A stretch of 56,738 nucleotides of DNA from a virus. The notes under the pieces were generated by a model, which was given only the letters and a program-made list of their open reading frames with translations, was not told the DNA's origin and did not search any database. Made by a program: the position numbers and the translations under genes. This document shows, piece by piece, positions 1 to 8,054 of this stretch; within the stretch, counting starts at the first letter, position 1, and each line of letters opens with the position of its first letter. The DNA lies in the IMG/VR virus record IMGVR_UViG_3300048912_000094, positions 1 through 56,738 of that record; one strand, 5' to 3'.

Positions 1-61
1 CTATATTTTTCCCCCGGCGGAACTTTTCGCACAAACTTTTCACCCCGGGGAGAGTTCCCCT

Positions 62-117
62 GAGGCTTTCTCACTTGGCATGGCGGGTTTACCTGGCTCC
101 CGCTTTGAGAAAGCCTC
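62..117. repeat. Nested inverted repeat in the left-end non-coding region
   Basis: A perfect 12-bp inverted repeat (GAGGCTTTCTCA at 62-73 and TGAGAAAGCCTC at 106-117) encloses a second stem, GCGGG (83-87) with CCCGC (99-103). The structure sits about 50 bases before the small terminase start. Bases 1-169 hold no gene; they also contain CCCCGGGG around 43-50. A terminase recognition (pac/cos) element or a structured 5' leader RNA are both possible. I see no tRNA features. Confidence 0.7.
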
Positions 118-169
118 TGGAGGACTCTTCCTTACTTGTCATGAACCCAACTGAAAGGGGGTGCAAACC

Positions 170-535
170 ATGCCTAGGTATAGAAGAACTGGTGGCGAAC
201 CCGTCAGAACTGATACGCAAGCCCAGCGTCCAAGGCGACGGCCCGCAACCACTCCAGAGGGTCGTGAGAACCAACTGATCTCTTTGGCTGCGGACCTCGC
301 TGAGAGACAGTTGGAAGACGGCACAGCCTCCGCTCAGGTCATAACCCATTACCTGAAGCTCGGCTCAAGTCGCGAACTCCTCGAACAAGAACGTCTTCGC
401 GGTGAGAACGCGCTACTCAAAGCCAAGCGAGATGCCATGGAGTCACAGCAGCGTATGGAAGACGGCTATCTCAAGGTCATAGCCGCACTTCGCTCTTACT
501 CTGGCTACGACGCTGAAGAGCCTCAGGATGAATAG
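170..535 (+). CDS. terS: Small terminase subunit-like protein
   Basis: This 121-residue protein is probably the DNA-recognition subunit of the packaging terminase. It has a basic arginine-rich N-terminus (about residues 1-28), then a block beginning TPEGRENQLISLAADLAE and continuing TASAQVITHYLKLGSSRE. I recall that block from small proteins at the terminase position of many Gram-positive phages. The C-terminal third is predicted helical and charged. I chose ATG 170 because AAAGGGGG lies about 9 bases upstream; an in-frame GTG at 161 would add three residues but lacks spacing. It overlaps the HNH gene by 8 bases. The order TerS-HNH is typical of siphophages. The function rests on remembered family resemblance and position rather than a catalytic motif. 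Confidence 0.65.
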   Translation: MPRYRRTGGEPVRTDTQAQRPRRRPATTPEGRENQLISLAADLAERQLEDGTASAQVITHYLKLGSSRELLEQERLRGENALLKAKRDAMESQQRMEDGYLKVIAALRSYSGYDAEEPQDE

Positions 536-935
536 GACTTATTCCGAACTCGTCCGTCTACCAACCATGTTGGAACGCTTTCAGTACCTAGCTCTTCGCG
601 GAGAAGTCGGAACGGCCACGTTCGGATTCGATCGTTATCTAAACCAGCAGTTCTACAGGTCCAGAGAATGGCGTAATCTTCGTCATGCGATCATTGTCCG
701 TGACAATGGTTGTGACCTAGGGATCGATGGTTACGAGATCAACGAGTCAATCTACATTCATCACCTGAATCCGATGACCGTAGCCGACATCGAGCTTAGC
801 GATCCACGAATTCTCGATCCCGAGAATTTGATCTGCGTAACACACAGAACTCACAATGCCATCCACTATGGCAACGAGAGACTTCTTCCCCGAAGGATCG
901 TTGAACGCAGACCAGGCGACACAAAGCTTTGGTGA
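528..935 (+). CDS. HNH endonuclease near the terminase genes
   Basis: The 135-aa protein has a C-terminal HNH nuclease fold: the pair H78-H79 in IYIHHLNPM, the asparagine in DPENL (N100), and H106/H109/H113 in VTHRTHNAIHYG. HNH proteins beside terminases are known in several phages to assist specific DNA cleavage during packaging, and that role is inferred here. The start ATG overlaps the upstream gene, suggesting translational coupling. The cysteine pairs of zinc-bound HNH relatives are absent apart from single C62 and C103. A selfish homing nuclease is the alternative, but the position in the packaging operon favours a packaging role. Confidence 0.8.
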   Translation: MNRTYSELVRLPTMLERFQYLALRGEVGTATFGFDRYLNQQFYRSREWRNLRHAIIVRDNGCDLGIDGYEINESIYIHHLNPMTVADIELSDPRILDPENLICVTHRTHNAIHYGNERLLPRRIVERRPGDTKLW

Positions 936-958
936 CAGACATTTCTAAGGAGGCGGCA

Positions 959-1144
959 ATGACCGAAGACAAGCCCCATTACGACGAGGAAGACGTTCCC
1001 GCGGCTCTGAAGCGTGAGACGCAGGACGGACCCGGTTTCGACTCTGAGGACGAGCTCCCTCCGAGCGATTTCGTCTCCTTTGCCAAGGGCGACGTCGAGA
1101 ACGACCACGACGGTGACAACGAAGTTGAGGAGGACGGCAAGTGA
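959..1144 (+). CDS. Small acidic hypothetical protein
   Basis: A 61-aa, very acidic protein of unknown function, starting MTEDKPHYDEEDVP. ATG 959 is preceded by AAGGAGG at 948-954, a strong ribosome site; a GTG at 929 in the same frame has none. Its last codons overlap the GTG start of the endolysin gene (GTGA), so the two are probably co-translated. No domain is recognised. Confidence 0.7.
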   Translation: MTEDKPHYDEEDVPAALKRETQDGPGFDSEDELPPSDFVSFAKGDVENDHDGDNEVEEDGK

Positions 1145-2007
1145 CCGCCACCATCAAGTACGACCGGCACGTCAAGAATCTGATCGACCAGCTCAGTGCG
1201 ACGGGTCACGTCACCCACACGAGCTACAAGAAGACTTCTGTCACCATGCACCACAATGGTGGCCGTCTGTCCCACGAGGGCGTTCTCAGCGTCTGGAAGA
1301 CCCGCCCGGCTTCGGCGCATTTCGACGTCGACTCCTCCGGGGCTGTCGCGCAGTACGTCAAGGTGAACGAGTACGCCTGGGCTGTCGGCAATGCACAGGG
1401 CAACCGTGAGACGATCTCGATCGAGAACGCCAACATCACCGGCGGCCCCAAGTGGGAGGTCGCTGACGCCACTTGGCAGAGCTCTGCTCGCCTTGCGGGC
1501 TGGCTGTTCTACCACGTGATCGGCGCTCGACCCACCAAGAACAACCTGTTCTTCCACAAGCACTGGTCGGCTACCGACTGCGCCGGTCCGTACATGGACA
1601 AGCTGTACCCGAAGATCCTCAAGGCGGCTCAGCAGGCCTTCGACACTTTCAAGAAGGCTGCGACCACCCCCTCCTCCCCCTCGACCCCCACCACCCCCAA
1701 CACGGGCGGCAAGCTGTCGATCGAGGAAGTCGCCAAGAAGGTCATCCACGGTGACTACGGCAACGGTCCAGCTCGAGTCAAGGCCCTCCTCAGGGACGGT
1801 TACGACCCCGGCAAGGTTCAGAAGGAAGTCGACCGTCAGCTCCACAAGACCACCGGCAAGAAGACCGTTCAGCAGGTCGCCAACGAGGTCTATCGCGGTC
1901 TCTGGGGCAACAACCCCGATCGAGCCAAGAAGCTGAAGGAAGCTGGCTACAACCCCATCGATGTTCAGCGCGAGGTCAACCGCCTCGTCCGGGAGAACAC
2001 CCGGTAG
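1141..2007 (+). CDS. Endolysin: amidase domain plus two CPL-7 repeats
   Basis: A 288-aa cell-wall hydrolase. Residues about 25-165 look like an N-acetylmuramoyl-L-alanine amidase (Amidase_2/PGRP type): MHHNGG gives a zinc histidine (H37 or H38), and FFHKHWSATDC supplies a second histidine (H139/H141) and C147. A Ser/Thr/Pro linker (175-190) leads to two CW_7 repeats (about 192-234 and 241-283). Each has the pattern E-V-A/N-G-x-x-GN-x-P-x-R-x-K-x-L-x-x-x-G-Y-(D/N)-P, as in the CPL-7 lysozyme cell-wall binding domain. There is no signal peptide, so release would need a holin; the holin lies 22 kb away at 24.4 kb. Starting with GTG overlapping the previous gene, it sits between small and large terminase, an unusual place for a lysin. 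Confidence 0.9.
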   Translation: MTATIKYDRHVKNLIDQLSATGHVTHTSYKKTSVTMHHNGGRLSHEGVLSVWKTRPASAHFDVDSSGAVAQYVKVNEYAWAVGNAQGNRETISIENANITGGPKWEVADATWQSSARLAGWLFYHVIGARPTKNNLFFHKHWSATDCAGPYMDKLYPKILKAAQQAFDTFKKAATTPSSPSTPTTPNTGGKLSIEEVAKKVIHGDYGNGPARVKALLRDGYDPGKVQKEVDRQLHKTTGKKTVQQVANEVYRGLWGNNPDRAKKLKEAGYNPIDVQREVNRLVRENTR

Positions 2008-2033
2008 CGTCAAAATGAGAGGAGGTTTCCCAC

Positions 2034-2402
2034 GTGCCACAAAGCATACTCAACAGTGTCAAGAAGGTTGTCGGCTTGGCTCCTGATGACCCAAGCTTTG
2101 ATCTGGACATTCTGCTTCACATCAACTCGGTCTTCGCCACGCTGAACCAGTTGGGGATAGGACGAGACGAAGGCTTCCTGATAGAGGATGACGGACCCAC
2201 GTGGGAAGTCTTTCTCGGGGAAGATCCTCGTTACAACTTCGTGAAGTCCTATGTCTACCTTCGAGTTCGTCTTCTATTCGATCCCCCGGGTACATCGTTC
2301 GTCATTCAGTCGTACCAGGAACAGATCAAGGAGCTCGAGTTCCGAATGAGTGTCCTGAGAGAAGGTGAAAAGTGGATCGATCCGACAATTCCGGTAGTCT
2401 GA
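2034..2402 (+). CDS. Head-tail connector-like protein
   Basis: A 122-aa protein of a type I recall as common in siphophage head modules: FDLDILLHINSVFATLNQLG, later VKSYVYLRVRLLFDPPGTS, ending with an E-rich helix (QEQIKELEFRMS). Relatives are often listed as head-tail connector or hypothetical structural proteins. The GTG start follows GAGAGGAGG, part of the repeated GTCAAAATGAGAG leader. Its position before the large terminase is consistent with a head role but does not prove it. Confidence 0.6.
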   Translation: MPQSILNSVKKVVGLAPDDPSFDLDILLHINSVFATLNQLGIGRDEGFLIEDDGPTWEVFLGEDPRYNFVKSYVYLRVRLLFDPPGTSFVIQSYQEQIKELEFRMSVLREGEKWIDPTIPVV

Positions 2403-2857
2403 CACACTACGGCGTCAAGGGTATGAAGTGGGGAGTCACCCACGATCCCGCCGGTCATGCAGTGGCGACCCCGGCGAGGGCTAGGGCCTCTGATGACGCA
2501 CGAACAGTCGAGAACGCTCAGGTCAAGATCCAGGCTCATGGAACTCGGGCTCTGAGCAACAAGGAACTCCAGACGGTTATCAACCGTATGAACATGGAGA
2601 ACCAGTATCATAACCTCACGAACGAACATCGTGAACTTCTCGACTCCGGTCACCAGCAGGTCAAGAAGATTCTTGCTTACGGCGCGACCATCGAAAAGGC
2701 CCGCAAGTTCGCGGAATCCCCCACCGGTATGTTCATCAGAAAGCACGTAGGCAAGGTAGCCAGTGTTGGACTCGCCTACGTGAGCGGTGGTGGGACAGCG
2801 GCGGCCGCGGCAGGCGCCAGGGTCTTCGTTCCGAACATGTTGCCCTCTGGTAAGTAG
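2372..2857 (+). CDS. GVKGMKWG-tag protein 1, putative virion-associated
   Basis: A 161-aa protein of unknown function. It carries LTHYGVKGMKWGV at about residues 10-22, the first of four copies of this peptide between 2.4 and 6.7 kb. The C-terminus is a Gly/Ala-rich hydrophobic stretch (about 125-150). The middle is helical and charged. The GTG start has AGAAGGTG upstream and overlaps the preceding gene by 31 bases. Proteins with this peptide recur in phage head modules, and I infer a packaged or head-associated role for it. Confidence 0.75.
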   Translation: MDRSDNSGSLTHYGVKGMKWGVTHDPAGHAVATPARARASDDARTVENAQVKIQAHGTRALSNKELQTVINRMNMENQYHNLTNEHRELLDSGHQQVKKILAYGATIEKARKFAESPTGMFIRKHVGKVASVGLAYVSGGGTAAAAAGARVFVPNMLPSGK

Positions 2858-2872
2858 ATTGGAGGGTAGACG

Positions 2873-4618
2873 ATGACTCTTTCGAACACGGCAACGCCAA
2901 TTTATTACGGTCAGTTTCGTGAAGCGGTTATGCGTGGTGAGATTCCGGTCAATCGGGAAATTTCCATGGAGATGAACCGAATCGACGCACTCATCGCCAA
3001 CCCGAACATCTACTACGATCCTCGTCCTACCGAGGGCTTCATTCGATACTGCGAAAACGAACTGACGCTTACTGACGGAAGCGATCTACACCTACTTGAC
3101 ACGTTCAAGTTGTGGGCAGAACAGATATTCTGTTGGTACTACTACGTCAACAGAAGCGTCTATGAACCTCTTCCGAACAATCGCGGTGGCGTCTATGTCG
3201 ACAAGACCATCAAGAAGCGTCTGACAACCAAGCAGTACCTTATCGTCGCTCGAGGTGCCGCCAAGTCGCTTTACGAGTCCTGTCTGCAGAGTTATTTCCT
3301 CAATGTGGACACCTCTACGACGCATCAGATCACAACTGCTCCGACAATGAAGCAGGCCGAAGAGGTCATGTCACCGATTCGTACTGCGATCACTCGGAGT
3401 CGTGGTCCTCTCTTTGCATTTTTGACAGAAGGATCACTTCAGAACACAACTGGCTCAAAAGCGAACAGAGTTAAGCTTGCTGCGACCAAAAAGGGTGTCG
3501 AAAACTTCCTGACGGGTTCGATGCTCGAAGTTCGTCCTATGACGATCAACAAACTTCAGGGACTTCGTACCAAGGTGGCCACTGTAGATGAGTGGCTATC
3601 TGGCGATCTCCGTGAAGATGTCATTGGTGCCATCGAACAGGGTGCCTCGAAGCTGGATGACTACCTGATCATAGCTGTCAGCTCAGAAGGAACCGTTCGA
3701 AACGGTAGTGGTGACACCATCAAGCTGGAGCTTGCCGACATCCTCAAGGGAGAGTATCAGGCTCCCCATATTTCGATCTGGCATTACAAGTTGGATGAAC
3801 TTGAGGAAGTCGGCAACCCAGCGACATGGTTGAAAGCCAATCCCAATCTTGGAAAGACCGTCACATACGACGTCTATCAGCTAGACGTGGAACGGGCCGA
3901 GAAAGCTCCGGCCGCAAGGAACGATATTCTTGCCAAGCGGTTCGGAATCCCGATGGAGGGCTACACGTACTTCTTCACATACGAAGAAACACTCCCTCAT
4001 CGTCGACGTTCCTTTGACGGTATGCCTTGTTCTATGGGTGCTGACCTGTCGCAGGGTGACGACTTCTGTGCGTTCACCTTCCTATTTCCTCTTTCGAACG
4101 GAGGATTCGGAATCAAGACCCGGAGTTACATCACGTCACTGACGTTGGTGAATCTCCAGATGGCTATGCGGAAGAAGTACGACGACTTTATCCGCGAAGG
4201 TAGCCTGCACGTCCTCGAGGGAACAATCCTCGACATGATGGAAGTCTATGATGATCTCGACAGGTTCATCATACAATCTGACTATGATGTGCGCGCATTT
4301 GGTTTCGACCCCTACAACGCTAAGGAGTTCGTAACCCGCTGGGAAGCGGAGAACGGGCCATACGGCATCGAAAAGGTAATTCAGGGGGCGCGAACAGAGT
4401 CTGTCCCGCTTGGGGAGCTTAAGGCTCTGAGTGGCGAACGCTTGCTCATATTTGATCAAGAGCTCATGACCTTCGCGATGGGTAACGCCATCACGTTGGA
4501 AGACACTAACGGTAACCGAAAGCTTCTCAAGAAGCGTCAGGACGCCAAGATCGACAACGTAGCGGCGATGATGGATGCCTTTATCGCCTATAAGCTCAAC
4601 AAGGAGGCGTTCGAATGA
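2873..4618 (+). CDS. terL: Large terminase subunit (ATPase-nuclease)
   Basis: The 581-aa motor that pumps DNA into the prohead and cuts it. The N-terminal ATPase shows a Walker A variant VARGAAKS (125-132) and Walker B VATVDEW with D239-E240. SSEGT (270-274) is a plausible coupling motif. The C-terminal RNase H-like nuclease is marked by MGADLSQGDDF (D391 with D396/D397) and probably the later FGFDPYN. Length is normal for siphophage TerL. ATG 2873 follows GGAGGG. The stop overlaps the next start (ATGA). It lies upstream of the portal with three GVKGM-tag genes inserted between. Confidence 0.95.
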   Translation: MTLSNTATPIYYGQFREAVMRGEIPVNREISMEMNRIDALIANPNIYYDPRPTEGFIRYCENELTLTDGSDLHLLDTFKLWAEQIFCWYYYVNRSVYEPLPNNRGGVYVDKTIKKRLTTKQYLIVARGAAKSLYESCLQSYFLNVDTSTTHQITTAPTMKQAEEVMSPIRTAITRSRGPLFAFLTEGSLQNTTGSKANRVKLAATKKGVENFLTGSMLEVRPMTINKLQGLRTKVATVDEWLSGDLREDVIGAIEQGASKLDDYLIIAVSSEGTVRNGSGDTIKLELADILKGEYQAPHISIWHYKLDELEEVGNPATWLKANPNLGKTVTYDVYQLDVERAEKAPAARNDILAKRFGIPMEGYTYFFTYEETLPHRRRSFDGMPCSMGADLSQGDDFCAFTFLFPLSNGGFGIKTRSYITSLTLVNLQMAMRKKYDDFIREGSLHVLEGTILDMMEVYDDLDRFIIQSDYDVRAFGFDPYNAKEFVTRWEAENGPYGIEKVIQGARTESVPLGELKALSGERLLIFDQELMTFAMGNAITLEDTNGNRKLLKKRQDAKIDNVAAMMDAFIAYKLNKEAFE

Positions 4619-5265
4619 TTCATTCGGAATCCCCCAATTCGGACGCTCTTGTTCACTATGGTGTCAAGGGTATGAAATGGGGCGTTCGCAAGGCTCGTAC
4701 AGGGCAGCTTGCCGACTTCGCTCGTGTTCACGAGAAAGTAGCAGCGGGTAAGGGTACTCTCGTCGAGAAGCATTTCGCCCTGAGCACCAACAGCAAGACA
4801 GGAATGGTCAGGCGGGGTCTTAAGGCTCAGTCTGCTATCTCAGCGAAGAATGCTCGCGACGAGATCGAACGACTCTCGACCGGTAAGGCCAAGGTCAAGG
4901 ATATTCTCCGTGCCTATGGGTCTGCCAACGTTCACGACATCATCCGCTCCCGAAGGAATGACAACAACTTCGAGGACAAGGTTCAGCGAAGGGTCGAGAA
5001 GACAGGCAAGTCTGTTCAGAAGGCTGAGAAGTCTCAGAAGCGTCGAGATACTGCTGTCGCTCTTGCGGTTGCCGGTGGTATTGCCGTGGGAAAGATGCTC
5101 CTCAGCGATGGCGGCAAGGTCCTCAACCAGGGTGTTGCCGCCAAGGCGCACGTAAATCGTCGAAGGGCCAACGCTGCAGCTTCTCGTGGACTTCCCCGAC
5201 AGGGATCCACGATCAACTACAGTAAGCAGAGTCGTGGCGGTGCTTACAACATTTCTTCGCTATAG
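4615..5265 (+). CDS. GVKGMKWG-tag protein 2, putative virion-associated
   Basis: A 216-aa basic protein of unknown function with LVHYGVKGMKWGVRK at residues 12-26. The rest is Lys/Arg-rich and probably helical, with a short hydrophobic stretch (about 145-160, ALAVAGGIAVGKMLL). Its start overlaps the large terminase stop (ATGA). It shares tag and layout with proteins 1 and 4 of the series. High basic charge would suit DNA contact inside a capsid; that is inference. Confidence 0.8.
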   Translation: MIHSESPNSDALVHYGVKGMKWGVRKARTGQLADFARVHEKVAAGKGTLVEKHFALSTNSKTGMVRRGLKAQSAISAKNARDEIERLSTGKAKVKDILRAYGSANVHDIIRSRRNDNNFEDKVQRRVEKTGKSVQKAEKSQKRRDTAVALAVAGGIAVGKMLLSDGGKVLNQGVAAKAHVNRRRANAAASRGLPRQGSTINYSKQSRGGAYNISSL

Positions 5266-5283
5266 CCCGAAAGGAGGCTATTC

Positions 5284-6000
5284 GTGATAGCGATCAAGGG
5301 TATGTCTCCTTCGGGAGATATCGAACACCACGGTGTGAAAGGCATGCACTGGGGTATTCGAAAAGACGAACAAACCGTTTCGCGATTTTCCGGACCCGAA
5401 ATAGAACCGGGTCTACACGAATCTACAGTAGCTGCAGCTAAGCACGTATCCGCATTGATGCATGACCGATATGGTTTCGAAATCACCAAGGTCGTGGCAA
5501 TGGGCCCCGGAAATCCCGAATACGATAAAGGGACCATGGGGTTTGTCGAGAACAAGGGTAAGAAAGCAGAGGGCGTCGTCAACATAACCATTGACGACAC
5601 TCGACCTGCTATGAAACTTTGCGAGAAAGTGAAATGGGTCGGTAAAGGTTGCGGAACCCCCGAAGCATTTCTCACCCATGAAACCGCTCACGCAATGTTC
5701 CACGCCACTTCTTACCACGACAAAAACGGGAACATCGCCGGTGGCAACATCGAGGCACGACTCAAAGCCGGTAGAGCCGCCTTTGAACAGGCCGCAAGAG
5801 ATGGTATTCGTGATGACTATCAGTTCATGAGTAAGCTGTCGGGCTATGCATTGCACGGTAACAATCGAGAAGAGGTTGAAGCCGAACTCTTTTCGCAGTA
5901 TCACTGGGGTACTAACCCTCCGAAATTCGTAAAAGTATGGGGCGAAACCCTCCATCGAGAGATGGGTATCGACGGTACCCCATTCAAGAAAGGAGTGTAA
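5284..6000 (+). CDS. GVKGMHWG-tag protein 3 with HExxH metallopeptidase motif
   Basis: A 238-aa protein with the tag IEHHGVKGMHWGIRK (about 13-27) followed by a putative zincin domain. H132-E133-T-A-H136 within LTHETAHAMFH is an HExxH zinc site, and the downstream REEVEAELFSQYHW could supply the third ligand. Two cysteines (C113, C123) precede the motif. GTG 5284 has AAAGGAGG nearby. Being tagged like its neighbours, it may be carried in the virion and either process a head protein or act on a host target. Both are inference; the metal motif is seen directly. The substrate is unknown. Confidence 0.75.
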   Translation: MIAIKGMSPSGDIEHHGVKGMHWGIRKDEQTVSRFSGPEIEPGLHESTVAAAKHVSALMHDRYGFEITKVVAMGPGNPEYDKGTMGFVENKGKKAEGVVNITIDDTRPAMKLCEKVKWVGKGCGTPEAFLTHETAHAMFHATSYHDKNGNIAGGNIEARLKAGRAAFEQAARDGIRDDYQFMSKLSGYALHGNNREEVEAELFSQYHWGTNPPKFVKVWGETLHREMGIDGTPFKKGV

Positions 6001-6003
6001 CCT

Positions 6004-6654
6004 TTGGACAGAACGCCGGGATTCATAGCCCCGTTTTCATATGCCTCGGACGAGGAACTTGATGCTGAACTTCAGCGACGTTCTGAAGCTTCCGGGTTCA
6101 CACCCTTCAAGCTTTCCGATTTCGAGGGTGAGATCACGCATTACGGCGTCAAGGGTATGCATTGGGGTGTTCGTAAGAGCGATCACCTCGAAGGCGTTTC
6201 TCGCGGCACTCATCGGGAAGCCGCCAAGGACGCCAAGGAATTCGCTAGAGCAAAGCAGTTCTACGGCGAAGGCGCTGGAACACGACGTAAGCTGATCAAG
6301 GCGACTGTCGAGGGAAAGAGCAAGAAGAGCGAATCCTACAAGCGAGCCTTCGACCACCATCTCGCCAAGCAAGATGCATCCAAGCACGCCGCCAAGGCTC
6401 AGTCCGAGCGCAAGCGCAAAGACATCAAGAAGAGTACCGGAAGAGGCATCCGCGGGACCGTTCACATTCTCAATGGAAACGCACAATACGCTTCGGCAGT
6501 GACAGCACTTGCAGTCGGCGGTGCTCTTTATGCACACAAGGCGGGCATCGACAAGGTCATTCTCGACTCGGGGAAAAAGGCTTACAAGAAAGTCAAAGAC
6601 CCCAACGGCATGAAGCGGGCAGAAGACCTCCTTCGTGGTATGGGAATCGGCTAA
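6004..6654 (+). CDS. GVKGMHWG-tag protein 4, putative virion-associated
   Basis: A 216-aa protein with an N-terminal segment (FSYASDEELDAELQRRSEAS) and then ITHYGVKGMHWGVRK (about 44-58). A long basic helical region follows, then a weakly hydrophobic stretch (about 155-175). The start is TTG, four bases after the previous stop and preceded by AAGGAG. It resembles protein 2 in composition. The function is unknown. Confidence 0.75.
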   Translation: MDRTPGFIAPFSYASDEELDAELQRRSEASGFTPFKLSDFEGEITHYGVKGMHWGVRKSDHLEGVSRGTHREAAKDAKEFARAKQFYGEGAGTRRKLIKATVEGKSKKSESYKRAFDHHLAKQDASKHAAKAQSERKRKDIKKSTGRGIRGTVHILNGNAQYASAVTALAVGGALYAHKAGIDKVILDSGKKAYKKVKDPNGMKRAEDLLRGMGIG

Positions 6655-6689
6655 TCAACCCAAACCGTCAAAATGAGAGGAGGTGAACC

Positions 6690-8054
6690 ATGGCTGGCCT
6701 GCTATCTAGAGTAGTGAACAGCCTGAAGCATAGCTGGAGTCTCTTCCAGGATGACAGCTACATGAATGGTGGGATCCGTTCCTACGATGGTGGTGCCGGT
6801 TATTACGGAGCCCCCAATCGTCGTTCTGGGTACGCCAGTGAACAGACGATTCTTTCGTCCATTCACACCCGAATGGCTATCGATGTTGCTGGAATCGACA
6901 TTCGACATGTCAGGACTGACGAGAACGGCAGCTATCTGGAGGACATGGACAGTGATCTCCAGAACTGTTTGACCGTCGAACCAAACATCGATCAGGGAGC
7001 CCGTCAATTCCGTCAGGACATGGCGATGTCTCTCTTTGAAGACGGATGTATAGCCGTGGTTCCTGTCGTAACCGACAGTGATCCCACTGATTCCAATGCC
7101 TACAGCATTCAACAGCTCCGTGTTGGAACAATCGTAGCCTGGTTCCCTCAGCATGTCCGAGTCAGTCTCTATGATGACCGCAAGGGCGAACGCAAAGAAG
7201 TCACTGTACCGAAGAGGTTGGCCGCAGTCATCGAGAATCCGCTTTACGCGGTGATGAATCAGCCGAACTCTACTTTCCAGAGGCTCAAGCGCAAGCTCGG
7301 TATGCTGGATGCGGTGGATGAGCAAACCAGTTCCGGCAAGCTCGACATGATCATTCAGCTTCCTTACGTAGTAAAGTCTGAGGCTCGCAGGCAGCAGGCT
7401 GAACAAAGGCGTAAGGATCTCGAAGCCCAGTTGAAGGGTAGTACCTACGGTGTCGCTTATACAGACGGCACCGAGAAGATCACCCAGCTCAACAGGCCTC
7501 TCGAGAACAACCTGCTCAAGCAGGTCGAATACCTCACGAATGAGCTGTACGTTCAGCTCGGCATGACGGCAGAAGTAATGAACGGTACGGCCGATGAAAA
7601 GGCCATGCTGAATTATTTCAACCGCACTGTCGAACCTGTCGTACAAGCCATCGCGGAAGCCATGAAGCGAACTTTCCTGACCAAGACGGCCAGGACTCAG
7701 AAGCAATCGATCATGTACTTCCGAGACCCGTTCAAGCTCGTTCCTATGGAACAGCTCGCCGAGATCGTGGACAAGTTCACCCGAAACGAAGTCCTGTCTT
7801 CGAACGAAATTCGTGCGGCAATCGGTATCAAGCCGTCGAAGGACCCGAAGGCCGATCAGCTCGTCAACAGCAACATGCCCCAGCCCAATCCCCCTATGGA
7901 TGGCTCGGCGGATATTTCGACGGGCAGCGCATCATCCGATGTGCCTCTGGATGACACGGCAGACGATGGCGATGAAGCACTTCAGAGTGGTCTGGATGGA
8001 CTCAACGACATCTTGGACCAGATCTTCTCTGATCTGGGCGTAGAAGATGGATGA
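6690..8054 (+). CDS. Portal protein
   Basis: The 454-aa dodecameric head vertex protein through which DNA enters and leaves. Position after terminase, length, and the segments GYASEQTILSSIHTRMA, DLQNCLTVEPN and LVPMEQLAEIVDKFTRNEVL fit HK97/SPP1-like portals. ELYVQLGMTAEVMNGTADEKAM fits the conserved C-terminal half, and NEIRAAIGIKPSKDP is a common portal tail motif. The C-terminus is acidic. ATG 6690 follows GAGAGGAGGTG within the repeated GTCAAAATGAGAG leader. It overlaps the next gene by 8 bases. Confidence 0.9.
   Translation: MAGLLSRVVNSLKHSWSLFQDDSYMNGGIRSYDGGAGYYGAPNRRSGYASEQTILSSIHTRMAIDVAGIDIRHVRTDENGSYLEDMDSDLQNCLTVEPNIDQGARQFRQDMAMSLFEDGCIAVVPVVTDSDPTDSNAYSIQQLRVGTIVAWFPQHVRVSLYDDRKGERKEVTVPKRLAAVIENPLYAVMNQPNSTFQRLKRKLGMLDAVDEQTSSGKLDMIIQLPYVVKSEARRQQAEQRRKDLEAQLKGSTYGVAYTDGTEKITQLNRPLENNLLKQVEYLTNELYVQLGMTAEVMNGTADEKAMLNYFNRTVEPVVQAIAEAMKRTFLTKTARTQKQSIMYFRDPFKLVPMEQLAEIVDKFTRNEVLSSNEIRAAIGIKPSKDPKADQLVNSNMPQPNPPMDGSADISTGSASSDVPLDDTADDGDEALQSGLDGLNDILDQIFSDLGVEDG

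Noticed and set aside
62-117. tRNA at the left end
   Set aside because: The outer stem is 12 bp with one inner stem only; there is no cloverleaf, T-loop or CCA-compatible acceptor.
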